A stretch of 39,407 nt of DNA from Campylobacter majalis. GTDB taxonomy: Bacteria > Campylobacterota > Campylobacteria > Campylobacterales > Campylobacteraceae. The notes under the pieces were generated by a model. The model had not been told where the DNA came from, did no database searches, and saw only the letters and a program-made list of their open reading frames with translations. Shown here in pieces: positions 1-8,108 of the stretch (positions within the stretch are counted from its first letter, which is position 1; the number at the start of each line of letters is the position of its first letter). The position numbers and the translations under genes are program-made. The stretch lies in NCBI RefSeq assembly GCF_905120465.1, contig NZ_CAJHOF010000019.1, positions 1 to 39,407 of the forward strand, given 5' to 3'.

Positions 1-238
1 GATAACTTTTTGTTACACTTAAAAGAGTGTGAATTTAGATTTAATAACCATGACAATCTCTATTAAATTTTATTAAAATTGATAAGAGAAAATAGGGTTA
101 AGTTAAATTGACACTAAATAATTTAAAATTTCACACTTTTATCCATACTTTTAGAAAATTCTCAAACAGTATATGCATCTATTTTCATCGGTATTATGGT
201 AATTAAAACTACTTTAAGCTTTTAACTTGTCTTAAGCC
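1..238. other. AT-rich intergenic flank, no gene seen
   Basis: This stretch lies downstream of the leftward pabC gene and I see no coding region in it. It holds weak imperfect inverted copies of an AAAAGxGTGTGAA-like word, near 20-35 and 127-142. No poly-T terminator or clear promoter can be called. Confidence 0.4.
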
Positions 239-826
239 TTATAAAATAAACTTAAAATTTTTAATCTCAAAAAAGCCAATCATTGCATTCATAATGGCAA
301 ATTTTTTAGCATTCATTAGCATATTTACATCTATATCACACTCTTTTAGCATGCCTTCATTAATCAGTCTAGTTCTTGTTGTGCCATTTAAAAGCGGAGC
401 TTTTGGCGTTAGCCACTCGCCATCAAATACTGCGATATTTGCGATGCTTGTATCAGTGATAAGTCCATTTTTTATCATGATTATCTCGTTATTTTTACCC
501 TTTGCAGCATCTATATCATCACGGATTAGATACTTCTTATCATAGCTAAAGTCGATATCTACGAGCTTAAACTCGCTAAACTCACGCATTTTATACTCAA
601 AAAACTCCACCTTCACAAGCTCACCACTTTTATGATAAACCACCTTAGCCCTAACAAGCCCCTTTTTATCCGTTTTAAGCACCTGTTTTAGATTAAATTT
701 TGGCACAAAACCAAGCGAGTTAAGCATACGTCTTAGATGATAAGAAAGATGAAAAACCTCGCCATCAACGAGCTTAATTGTCTCAAAAAGGAAGGTAAAT
801 TTTCTCTGTGAGTTCATTGTATTCAT
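239..826 (-). CDS. pabC: Aminodeoxychorismate lyase-like (class IV aminotransferase fold)
   Basis: The product is likely a PLP-dependent 4-amino-4-deoxychorismate lyase, releasing pyruvate and 4-aminobenzoate for folate synthesis. The protein has 195 residues, shorter than the roughly 270 of stand-alone PabC. It shows family features: an early FETIKL...HLSYHLRRM segment, then KGKNNEIIMIKNGLITDTSIANIAVF, of which the TDTSIANI part matches the E-x-S-x-x-N-I region, then TPKAPLLNGTTRTRLI near the C-terminus. The ATG at 826 gives about twelve N-terminal residues (MNTMNSQRKFTF) that overlap pabB in another frame and look unrelated to the family. Homology begins at FETIKL, right after a T5 run, so the gene may be the C-terminal half of a fused PabB-PabC protein split by a frameshift. 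Family assignment is fairly secure; the true start is not. Confidence 0.7.
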   Translation of the reverse strand: MNTMNSQRKFTFLFETIKLVDGEVFHLSYHLRRMLNSLGFVPKFNLKQVLKTDKKGLVRAKVVYHKSGELVKVEFFEYKMREFSEFKLVDIDFSYDKKYLIRDDIDAAKGKNNEIIMIKNGLITDTSIANIAVFDGEWLTPKAPLLNGTTRTRLINEGMLKECDIDVNMLMNAKKFAIMNAMIGFFEIKNFKFIL

Positions 827-1721
827 CCATCAAATCGCTATCAAGAGTGATTCCACCACCGCTGTGAAAGTAAAGCCCATCAGGCTCTTTTTTGATAAAT
901 CGTATCAAGACGTAGCTTTTGCATATCTTGCCGTCAAAATAGACAAAAACACCGGTATAAAAACCCCTTTTATCAGGTTCGTTTGCCTTTATTATCTTTA
1001 CGCTTTCATGTTTTGGTGTGCCAGTGATTGAACCAGCCGGTAAAAGCGAGGCAAAAATTTCATCATATTTTAAGCCAAATTTGGCGTAAAACTCGCTTTT
1101 TATCTTGCCTTTTATATATGTGCTTGTTTGATACAGATCTTTTGCCTTAGTAAAATAGCGAAATTTACACACCCTTACATCATCAGCTACCATGCTTAAA
1201 TCATTTCGCATGAGATCTGTTATCATCGCTTGTTCACTTAGCTCCTTGGCGTCATCTAGCAAGGTTTGCTTGGCGTTTGGCGTGAGTGCATTTATCGTGC
1301 CTTTCATAGGAAAAGTATGGATAAACCCCTTATAAATCGTTACAAATGGCTCAGGCGAGAAGCAGACAAACTCATCTTTTTTATGCAAAACCAGCTTTGC
1401 ACTAGCGTATTTAAAAATCTCATCTAGGCTTAAGTTTGTTTTGATTTTAGACTTTCGGCATAAATTTAGTAAGTAGCTATCACCCCTTAGCTGAGCTTGT
1501 CTAACGTTATCAAACGCTCTTTTATACTCATCTAAACTTGGTGGAAATTTCTCAAAGCTGTATTTTATATCCGCATTGCTTCGTTTGTTTATATGAAATT
1601 CCAAGCCGTATTTATACGCACGGCTTGGATGACAGATGATGTTGTGCTCTGGCTCATCGTATGAGTAAAGTGCTATAAACGCTGAGCCGTTGTTTTGGAT
1701 GTTTAATGAAGTTCTTTCCAA
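783..1721 (-). CDS. pabB: Aminodeoxychorismate synthase component I
   Basis: The product converts chorismate to 4-amino-4-deoxychorismate with ammonia from a PabA-type amidotransferase. The chorismate-binding domain fills the 312 residues. PMKGT carries the lysine that distinguishes PabB from TrpE (PIAGT). It is followed by ITDLMRNDL, GSITGTPK and the GFYTGVF segment. It is shorter than E. coli PabB (about 450 aa) because most of the N-terminal region is missing, as in other short PabB proteins. The start is a TTG overlapping the petC end by 19 nt and lacks a strong ribosome binding site, so the exact start is uncertain. The gene ends in TTT TGA inside a T5 run (785-789), where losing one T would join it in frame to pabC. 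Confidence 0.8.
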   Translation of the reverse strand: MERTSLNIQNNGSAFIALYSYDEPEHNIICHPSRAYKYGLEFHINKRSNADIKYSFEKFPPSLDEYKRAFDNVRQAQLRGDSYLLNLCRKSKIKTNLSLDEIFKYASAKLVLHKKDEFVCFSPEPFVTIYKGFIHTFPMKGTINALTPNAKQTLLDDAKELSEQAMITDLMRNDLSMVADDVRVCKFRYFTKAKDLYQTSTYIKGKIKSEFYAKFGLKYDEIFASLLPAGSITGTPKHESVKIIKANEPDKRGFYTGVFVYFDGKICKSYVLIRFIKKEPDGLYFHSGGGITLDSDLMDEYNELTEKIYLPF

Positions 1722-2752
1722 ACTTTACGCTTCCAAAGGGTGGCAAAAATCCCAAGTATTAAAAAATACACCATGGCATATATGCCTATATTTTCACGTT
1801 CAGATTTCTTGCTATCACCAACCTTCTCTAGATAACCAACAAGTTGCTGTTCGTATTGCTCGTTTAAACCAACACGTGGCATAGATGTGCCTGGTAACAT
1901 TTTTTGTGGATTATTTATGAGCTTGTTTAAATAGTTGTCTGAATTTTTAGCACGTATCATCATAGATAAATCAGGCGGCATAGAACCCATATACTCGGTT
2001 AATTTTACTTTATTGCCTAAGATATATTTTTCATCATATTTTATATCGTGGCATCTTTGACAAGCATCCTTAAACAACACTTCATCGCTTATGCTATCAT
2101 ATGCCTTAATATAGTCATTAGATACGGATTTTAAGTATGCCACTAAATCAGCGATTTCTAAATTTACATCACTTGTACCAGCTCCAAAAAATTGTGGCAT
2201 AGGATGCATTTGCTCTTCGCCAAATTTATGATTTAATTTCACAGCCTTGACTGGGTCTTTTATAATCGCTGCTAAAAATTTATCATCATATATCGCACCG
2301 GCTGTGCTTAAATCAGGCACTGCAACACCAAAACTCTCGCTTGAAGCCCTATCGTCCATTGCAGGTTCAAATCCAGCATGAGTTAGCGAGTGACAGCCAA
2401 TGCATCCAGCGTTCATAAATAACTCAGAACCACGCATAGCATCGCCCTTGCTTAAATCAATAGAGTTAATATCACTCCAAAAATCAGTATAACTTTGTAG
2501 TAAATTTTTAGCATTTTCTAGCTCAGCACTTGCTGCAGCTATCTTTTTTTCGTCATTGCTAGATTTGGCTAGCTCTAAAGCCTTTGTTGCACTATTAAGC
2601 ATATCTTGTGCGTGTGCTAAATCCTCTGCTTCAAAATCATAATTAGCCATTGATGTTTGCGGATGCAGTTCATGATGAGCATATGGCTCTATGCCCCAGT
2701 ATAGCACCAATGATAGGAGTACAACTACTATAAATACACCAAACTCTTTCAT
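1703..2752 (-). CDS. petC: Di-haem cytochrome c subunit of the bc1 complex
   Basis: This is the cytochrome c1-type subunit of ubiquinol/menaquinol:cytochrome c reductase, passing electrons from the Rieske centre to periplasmic cytochromes. It has 349 residues: an N-terminal membrane segment (about 5-22), a helical stretch, a first haem site CIGCH near 118, a second haem site CQRCH near 232, and a C-terminal anchor (about 323-341) followed by basic residues. Two CxxCH motifs in one subunit is the arrangement known for the Campylobacterota enzyme, unlike mono-haem c1. It starts at an ATG behind AAAAGGAGATAATT and lies 2 nt after petB, as third gene of petABC. Confidence 0.95.
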   Translation of the reverse strand: MKEFGVFIVVVLLSLVLYWGIEPYAHHELHPQTSMANYDFEAEDLAHAQDMLNSATKALELAKSSNDEKKIAAASAELENAKNLLQSYTDFWSDINSIDLSKGDAMRGSELFMNAGCIGCHSLTHAGFEPAMDDRASSESFGVAVPDLSTAGAIYDDKFLAAIIKDPVKAVKLNHKFGEEQMHPMPQFFGAGTSDVNLEIADLVAYLKSVSNDYIKAYDSISDEVLFKDACQRCHDIKYDEKYILGNKVKLTEYMGSMPPDLSMMIRAKNSDNYLNKLINNPQKMLPGTSMPRVGLNEQYEQQLVGYLEKVGDSKKSERENIGIYAMVYFLILGIFATLWKRKVWKELH

Positions 2753-2754
2753 AA

Positions 2755-3993
2755 TTATCTCCTTTTTTCTATAAAGCTAATTGCTGGAAGTGCAACAATA
2801 AATAGGAATAAAAATAGAGTAGAACTCCAAAATCCTAACCACTCACGACCTTCCATAGGAACTTTGCCTAGTATTGATAAGGCTATCAAATCTATCACAA
2901 GCAGCCAAAACCATATAAAAAATAGTGGTCTTTTATGTGCTGGAGCCACGACATCGCTAGTGTCTAATAAAGGCACTATCATAAACGCTGCACCCGCAAA
3001 TGCAAATGATAAAAGTCCAATAGTTGAAGCCGATATGCCAAAAATATCAAAGAAAAACCCACGTAAAATTTCATACTGCCATAAAAAATACCATTCAGGA
3101 TATATATGAGCTGGTGTCTTTAGTGCATTTGCTGGTTCAAAGTTAATCGGATCCATAGCAAAACCATAGTGAAAGCACACCAAATACATAAAAAATATCA
3201 TAAAAAACGCAACATACATAAAGTCTTTAGCCAAAAATCCAGGCCAGAATGGTATAACCTTGGCTTTTTTCTTATCGCCATGCAAATACTCATCAGCTTC
3301 AACGTCAAAATCTATCTCTTCGCTTGTTAGGTTATTTACGTGTGGAATTCTAAGTGAGTAAAAATGTAGCACCAAAACCACTATGATAACAATAGGAAGC
3401 AAACAAACATGAAGCATAAAAAATCTAGTTAGCGTAGCATCACCAACCGCATAATCGCCCCTAATCCACTCAACAAGTGCCTCGCCAATAACAGGTATAG
3501 CACCAAAAAGCTGAGTGATAACAGTCGCCGCCCAGTAGCTCATCTGTCCCCATGGTAGCATATACCCACTAAATGCCTCAGCAGAAAAACATATAAAAAG
3601 TATCATGCCAGTAATCCAAATAAGCTCTCTACCCTTTTTATACGAACCATAATAAAGTCCAGTAAGCAAGTGAATATACATAATCAAAAAGATTACAGAC
3701 GCTGCAACAGCATGCATATGTCGCCATAACCAGCCATACTCAACCTCTTGCATAATTGTATAATTCACGCTATCAAATGCCATATTTACATCTGGTTTAT
3801 AATACATTAAAAGTAGCAATCCAGTGACAAAAAGTATAGCAAAAAGCGTAGTTAATATAACACCCATAGCCCATAAAAAGCTTATGTTTTTAGGTATCCA
3901 ATACTCACTAACCAAGACCTTCATTAATTTTGTGACTGCAAAACGTTGATCTAACCAATCAATCACTCCACTTGATTTTTTTACCTGTGCCAT
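2755..3993 (-). CDS. petB: Cytochrome b of the bc1 complex
   Basis: This is the membrane cytochrome b subunit that carries the two b haems and the quinone sites. The 412-residue protein has about eight or nine membrane helices. Landmarks are the haem-ligand region WRHMHAVAASVIFLIMYIH, SGYMLPWGQMSYWAATVITQ around the Qo site, and PEWYFLWQYEILR, the PEWY quinol-oxidation motif, in the C-terminal half. A second histidine pair sits in FMLHVCLLPI and LVLHFYSLR. It starts at an ATG behind AAGGAGAAAAT. It lies between petA (9 nt upstream) and petC (2 nt downstream), so one message probably makes the whole complex. Confidence 0.96.
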   Translation of the reverse strand: MAQVKKSSGVIDWLDQRFAVTKLMKVLVSEYWIPKNISFLWAMGVILTTLFAILFVTGLLLLMYYKPDVNMAFDSVNYTIMQEVEYGWLWRHMHAVAASVIFLIMYIHLLTGLYYGSYKKGRELIWITGMILFICFSAEAFSGYMLPWGQMSYWAATVITQLFGAIPVIGEALVEWIRGDYAVGDATLTRFFMLHVCLLPIVIIVVLVLHFYSLRIPHVNNLTSEEIDFDVEADEYLHGDKKKAKVIPFWPGFLAKDFMYVAFFMIFFMYLVCFHYGFAMDPINFEPANALKTPAHIYPEWYFLWQYEILRGFFFDIFGISASTIGLLSFAFAGAAFMIVPLLDTSDVVAPAHKRPLFFIWFWLLVIDLIALSILGKVPMEGREWLGFWSSTLFLFLFIVALPAISFIEKRR

Positions 3994-4002
3994 ATTTTCT
4001 CC

Positions 4003-4506
4003 TTACGCTTTATTGGCTAGTTTTTCATATTCTGGACTTGTTTCGCCTAAAACTAGCTTTGTGCCATCTATTTTAAATGGAGGTATATCAAGAGGACGAG
4101 GTGGTGGTCCAAATGTCGCCATGCCATCAGCGTCAAATTCGCCACCATGACAGGCACAAACAAAAGCATTTTTGCTACCTTTCCACTCAGGTATACAGCC
4201 AAGATGAGTGCATAATCCAATCACAACAGTATATCTACTCTCGCCAACAACTACATCACGATCATCATTTGCCGCTGCAGAGGCTGGTTTTTTAAGTATA
4301 AATATAGGTTTTTTACGCCACTCAACCTGTCTCATTTCGCCATCTTTCATAGGGCTTAAATCTACAGTTGTAAATCCAGCTGCTTTAACGCTAGGTAGCG
4401 GATCCCATGTCTTTTTCATTGCTACAAGTGAAAAAGCACCGCCTACAGCAGCCACAGCACCAAACGCGAGTCCAATAAAATCGCGTCTATCTTGCGTTAC
4501 TGACAT
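4003..4506 (-). CDS. petA: Rieske iron-sulfur subunit of the bc1 complex
   Basis: This is the [2Fe-2S] Rieske subunit, which takes the first electron from quinol. The cluster motifs CTHLGC and CACHGG are both intact in the C-terminal half of 167 residues. The N-terminus reads RRDFIGLAFG followed by a hydrophobic segment, a twin-arginine signal-anchor. The folded protein is therefore expected to be exported by the Tat system, whose TatA subunit is encoded at 7190-7396. The ATG start follows AAAGGAATAAC. It is first gene of petABC, with a TATAAT promoter at 4543-4548. Confidence 0.96.
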   Translation of the reverse strand: MSVTQDRRDFIGLAFGAVAAVGGAFSLVAMKKTWDPLPSVKAAGFTTVDLSPMKDGEMRQVEWRKKPIFILKKPASAAANDDRDVVVGESRYTVVIGLCTHLGCIPEWKGSKNAFVCACHGGEFDADGMATFGPPPRPLDIPPFKIDGTKLVLGETSPEYEKLANKA

Positions 4507-4542
4507 GTTATTCCTTTGATTGATATTTTGTTAAAATCACTC

Positions 4543-4548
4543 ATTATA
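4543..4548 (-). promoter_or_regulatory. petABC -10 element (TATAAT)
   Basis: On the minus strand TTTTAGATATAATGAG carries a perfect TATAAT preceded by T-rich sequence, about 37 nt before the petA start. This matches the usual Campylobacter housekeeping promoter, which relies little on a -35 box. Confidence 0.65.
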
Positions 4549-4609
4549 TCTAAAATTTATTAAAAAATCTTAATATTTAAAAAATAATATTTTAAATTAA
4601 TTATAAGAA

Positions 4610-5607
4610 TTAAATTAGAATTTTTATATAAAAATAAGCAAAAATCATAAGTATAAAAAATAGAAAAATAGCTAGCAATAATGGCTTAAAACCAAAATTT
4701 TTAACAACACTTTTATTTATATTTAATCCCAAACAAAACATTGCCACACACAAACACATATCGGCAATAAAATTTATAATATTTAAAATTTCAATTGGTA
4801 TATTTATTAAAGAATTTAACAATATGGCACCTAAAAAATAAAAAGCAAAATATGGTAAAAATTCTTTAATTTTTGATGTTTTAGATGCACTTATAAAAGC
4901 CAAAAACAAAAGAAGAGGTACAAGCATAACAACACGAAGCATTTTGATTATCACAGCATTTTTCATAACCTCATCGCCATATCTAGCACTCGCACCAACC
5001 ACATGTGCCACCTCATGAAGAGAAGAGCCTATAAAAAATCCAATTTGAGTTTGCGTAAAATTTAAAAAATTAAGCCCAACTGAATAGATAAACATACCAA
5101 CTGTGCCAAATATAACAACAGACGCTACTGCTATAGCAATTTGTTTTTCGTCTGCTTTGAGCGTAGTCGCACTAGCCATAATTGCAGCCGCCCCACAAAC
5201 CGCAGCACCAGCACTAATCAAAGCAGAAGTAATAAAATCTATCTTTAAAATTCTAGCCATAATAAGCCCTAGCAAAAAGACTAAAACAACTATAAAAATA
5301 GCGAGTCCAACACCATGTATGCCTACATATTTAGCATCTGCAAAGCTAATACGAAACCCATAAAAATAATGCCAAGTCGTAAAATTTGCTTTGTAGCAAC
5401 CAGCAAAACCGCACTTGATTTTAAAAATTTAACCCTATTTGAAAATAAATTTGTAAGCAAAATTCCAAACAAAATTGCTACAATAAGTGGCGAAATAAAA
5501 ATATTAAAATTTAAAAAAATATATGATAAAAATATGCAAACTAAGCCTATCGCAAATAGGCTTAGCGATGATAGTTTATCGTTTTTTATATGAGAAAATA
5601 CACTCAC
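4610..5607 (-). pseudogene. UPF0324/YeiH-family membrane protein, one-base frameshift
   Basis: Two consecutive frames encode the halves of one UPF0324 (YeiH, putative sulfate-exporter-like) membrane protein. The first frame (5607-5323, GTG start overlapping the argS stop) gives helices 1-3 and ends in LRLGIIFMGF followed by unrelated residues. The other frame continues with RISFADAKYVGIHGVGL and runs to 4610 with the rest of the helices, including AGAAVCGAAAIMA and SLHEVAHVVGA. Restoring one T in the coding strand at the T3 run 5354-5356 gives the family motif GFRIS and one frame of about 332 codons, the expected family length. No other lesion is visible, so it is either a young pseudogene or a base-call error. 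The substrate is unknown. Confidence 0.75.
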
Positions 5608-7190
5608 ATTCTGTCTTTTGCTTTAATTCCCATTAAGTTAAATCCGGTGCGAATACTTAAAGCAACAACGCAAAACAGCTTTAAAAGTGCGTCTTCATTC
5701 TCATTGCCCACTACTCTGTTTTCATTGTAAAATTTATGAAAACTAGCAGAAAGAGATTTTAAAAAATCTGGTAATTTATGAAGAGAGCGTGTATTAAACG
5801 CATCAATTAACACTTCTGGCAAAGTAAGTGCTTCAAAAAGTAAATTTTTTGCATTATCATCCAAGGCAGACAAATCAGCATCAATAACATCACTTACGCT
5901 TTTGTTTGCTTTGCCAAGAATTTGATTGACTCTTGCATGTGCATAATTTACATAAAATATTGGGTTTAAGCTATCATCAGCCTTTACTAGATTTAAATCA
6001 AACTCAAGTGGAGTTGTATTTGCCTTGCTAATAAACATAAACCGAAGTGCATCTGCACCAATTTCTTCAGCTATATCACTCATTAGCACTGATGTTCCAG
6101 CACGTTTGCTCATTTTAAACGGCTTACCATCTTTTAGCAAACTAACCATTTGCATAAGTATAATTTCTAGCTTGTTTTCATCGTAGCCCAAAAAGTTAAT
6201 TGCAGCTTTTAGCCTAGCAATATACCCATGATGATCAGCACCCCAAATATTTATGTAGTGGTCGTAGTTTTTTTCATATTTTGAGTTATGATAGATAATA
6301 TCTCCAGCCAAGTATGTCGGACGTCCGTCATCACGCACAACAACACGATCATTATCATCACCCAATGTTGTAGATGCTATATACGTCGCACCATCTTTTT
6401 CATACATTTGATTTGATTTTTTTAGCTTATTAATCGTATCGTCTAGCTTGTGATATAAAGCCTTTTCACTGGCCCAACTTTGTATATTTATGCCAACATC
6501 AGATAAATCTTTTTTTATAATATCCAAAACTATATCTTTGGCAAAAGTTGCTAGCTCCAAATTTCTGTTTTCATCATAAAAAATTTCTTTACCAAATTTT
6601 TGCAAAGCCGCTTGTGCAATAGGTGCTATATATTCACCCCTATAAAAACTCTCAGGATATTTAACGCTCTCATTAAAAATCGTCTCTTTTGCATACAGTG
6701 ATACCGAAACACCAAGCAAATCTATCTGATTACCAGCGTCATTTATATAATACTCAGTAGCCATATCATAGCCTACATACTCTCCGATTCTAGCTAAAGT
6801 ATCACCAAAAACAGCACCTCTGACATGCCCTATATGAAGTGGTCCTGTCGGATTTGCACTTATGTATTCTATAAATACGCTTTCATTTTTAGGTCTTTGT
6901 TTGGCAAAATTGACATCATTTTTTAGTGCATTTGTTGAAATTTCATCTAAAAATTTTGATTTTAGTTTAAAATTTAAATATCCATTTGCTGTAGATACCT
7001 CAAAAATCTCGCTATGCGTAAATTTCAAAGCCAACTCATCGGCTATAATCATCGGCGACTTTTTAAGCTCTTTAGCCAAACTAAATGCAATAGGAGTAGC
7101 ATAATGAGCCAAAGTTTTGTCCTTTGGTTTTTCTAAGACAAAACTCTCACCTAAAACTTTAGCTATATGTGATTTAACAATCTCTTTCAT
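5604..7190 (-). CDS. argS: Arginyl-tRNA synthetase
   Basis: This cytoplasmic class I aminoacyl-tRNA synthetase attaches arginine to its tRNA. The 528-residue product has the HIGH-type motif in SANPTGPLHIGHVRGA (near 112-127), the GADHHGYIARLKAA segment, and KMSKRAGT as the KMSKS counterpart. The C-terminal anticodon-binding DALR region includes VNYAHARVNQI. The ATG start overlaps the tatA stop (ATAA), and the stop overlaps the start of the broken UPF0324 gene. The gene follows gmk and tatA, the order recalled from C. jejuni. Confidence 0.97.
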   Translation of the reverse strand: MKEIVKSHIAKVLGESFVLEKPKDKTLAHYATPIAFSLAKELKKSPMIIADELALKFTHSEIFEVSTANGYLNFKLKSKFLDEISTNALKNDVNFAKQRPKNESVFIEYISANPTGPLHIGHVRGAVFGDTLARIGEYVGYDMATEYYINDAGNQIDLLGVSVSLYAKETIFNESVKYPESFYRGEYIAPIAQAALQKFGKEIFYDENRNLELATFAKDIVLDIIKKDLSDVGINIQSWASEKALYHKLDDTINKLKKSNQMYEKDGATYIASTTLGDDNDRVVVRDDGRPTYLAGDIIYHNSKYEKNYDHYINIWGADHHGYIARLKAAINFLGYDENKLEIILMQMVSLLKDGKPFKMSKRAGTSVLMSDIAEEIGADALRFMFISKANTTPLEFDLNLVKADDSLNPIFYVNYAHARVNQILGKANKSVSDVIDADLSALDDNAKNLLFEALTLPEVLIDAFNTRSLHKLPDFLKSLSASFHKFYNENRVVGNENEDALLKLFCVVALSIRTGFNLMGIKAKDRM

Positions 7191-7396
7191 TATGCTTTTG
7201 TTGTCTCTTCTGCTTTATTTACAGACGCATTCTCTTCTTTGTTTTCAACCTTTTGTATTGGCTCTTCCATTTCGGCTTTAAAGCTCTTTATGCCCTTGCC
7301 AACACCCTTTGCTAGCTCAGGTATTTTTTTTGCACCAAATAATAAAACTATTACAGCCAAAACTACCAGCCAATGCCCCATACTCATTGAACCCAT
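7190..7396 (-). CDS. tatA: Sec-independent translocase subunit TatA
   Basis: This is the small pore-forming component of the twin-arginine system that exports folded proteins. The 68-residue protein has the TatA layout: a short hydrophobic helix ([14 protein letters not shown], about 8-21), the hinge and amphipathic helix ([21 protein letters not shown]), then a charged tail. The ATG at 7396 follows AAAGGAGATATTAATC. An internal ATG three codons in is a less likely start. The Rieske protein PetA in this window carries a twin-arginine signal and is a natural substrate. Confidence 0.93.
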   Translation of the reverse strand: MGSMSMGHWLVVLAVIVLLFGAKKIPELAKGVGKGIKSFKAEMEEPIQKVENKEENASVNKAEETTKA

Positions 7397-7496
7397 GATT
7401 AATATCTCCTTTGTTTGATTTATTTTATAAAATCATTTAATTGTTGTAAAAATTTTACTTAATTTAAAATTTTAACTCTATTTTACCAAAACTAGC

Positions 7497-8108
7497 TTAA
7501 TTATCAATCCACTCGTCAATTGTTTCTCTAAGCTTTATTTGTGAGCTTTTTAACCGCATAACGTGTATAATTGATCTTAGATTATCATAACAACTTTGCA
7601 AATCATCATTAATCAAAAAATAATCATACTCTTTTATGTGCTGCATCTCTCCAACAGCATTCATTAATCTATTTTGAATACTAGCTTCTGTCTCGCTCTT
7701 ACGATTTTGCAAACGCGTTTTTAATTCACTTTGGCTTTTTGTTGTTAAAAATAAAGAAGTAATATAATTTGAAAATTTCTGCTTAGCCAGATTAAAGCCC
7801 TGCACGTCGATATCAAATATAACAATCTTGCCATCATTTAAAGCTTGTAAAACTGGCTTTAAATTTGTTCCATAAAAGTTCTTATGTACCTTAGCCCATT
7901 CTAAAAATTCATCGTTATCTATGCCATTTTTAAACTCATCTTCGCTTACAAAATGATAATGCACTCCATCTATTTCGCCATCTCTTGGGCTTCTTGTCGT
8001 GCTTGATATCGAAAAATACAAATCCCTTTCTTCTTGAAATAATCTTGTTAAAAGCGTGCTTTTGCCACTTCCACTAGGTCCTGAAATAACTAAAATTTGT
8101 CCGTCCAA
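7497..8108 (-). CDS. gmk: Guanylate kinase
   Basis: This enzyme phosphorylates GMP to GDP with ATP. The 203-residue protein has the P-loop GPSGSGKST at residues 10-18, the GMP-binding region SSTTRSPRDGEIDGVHYHF, and the FDIDVQG segment. It starts with TTG directly after the TAG that ends the upstream acidic-protein gene, in the same frame. No ATG precedes the P-loop. AGGAAAAG sits just upstream as a ribosome binding site. The two genes are thus separated by a single stop codon. Confidence 0.95.
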   Translation of the reverse strand: MDGQILVISGPSGSGKSTLLTRLFQEERDLYFSISSTTRSPRDGEIDGVHYHFVSEDEFKNGIDNDEFLEWAKVHKNFYGTNLKPVLQALNDGKIVIFDIDVQGFNLAKQKFSNYITSLFLTTKSQSELKTRLQNRKSETEASIQNRLMNAVGEMQHIKEYDYFLINDDLQSCYDNLRSIIHVMRLKSSQIKLRETIDEWIDN

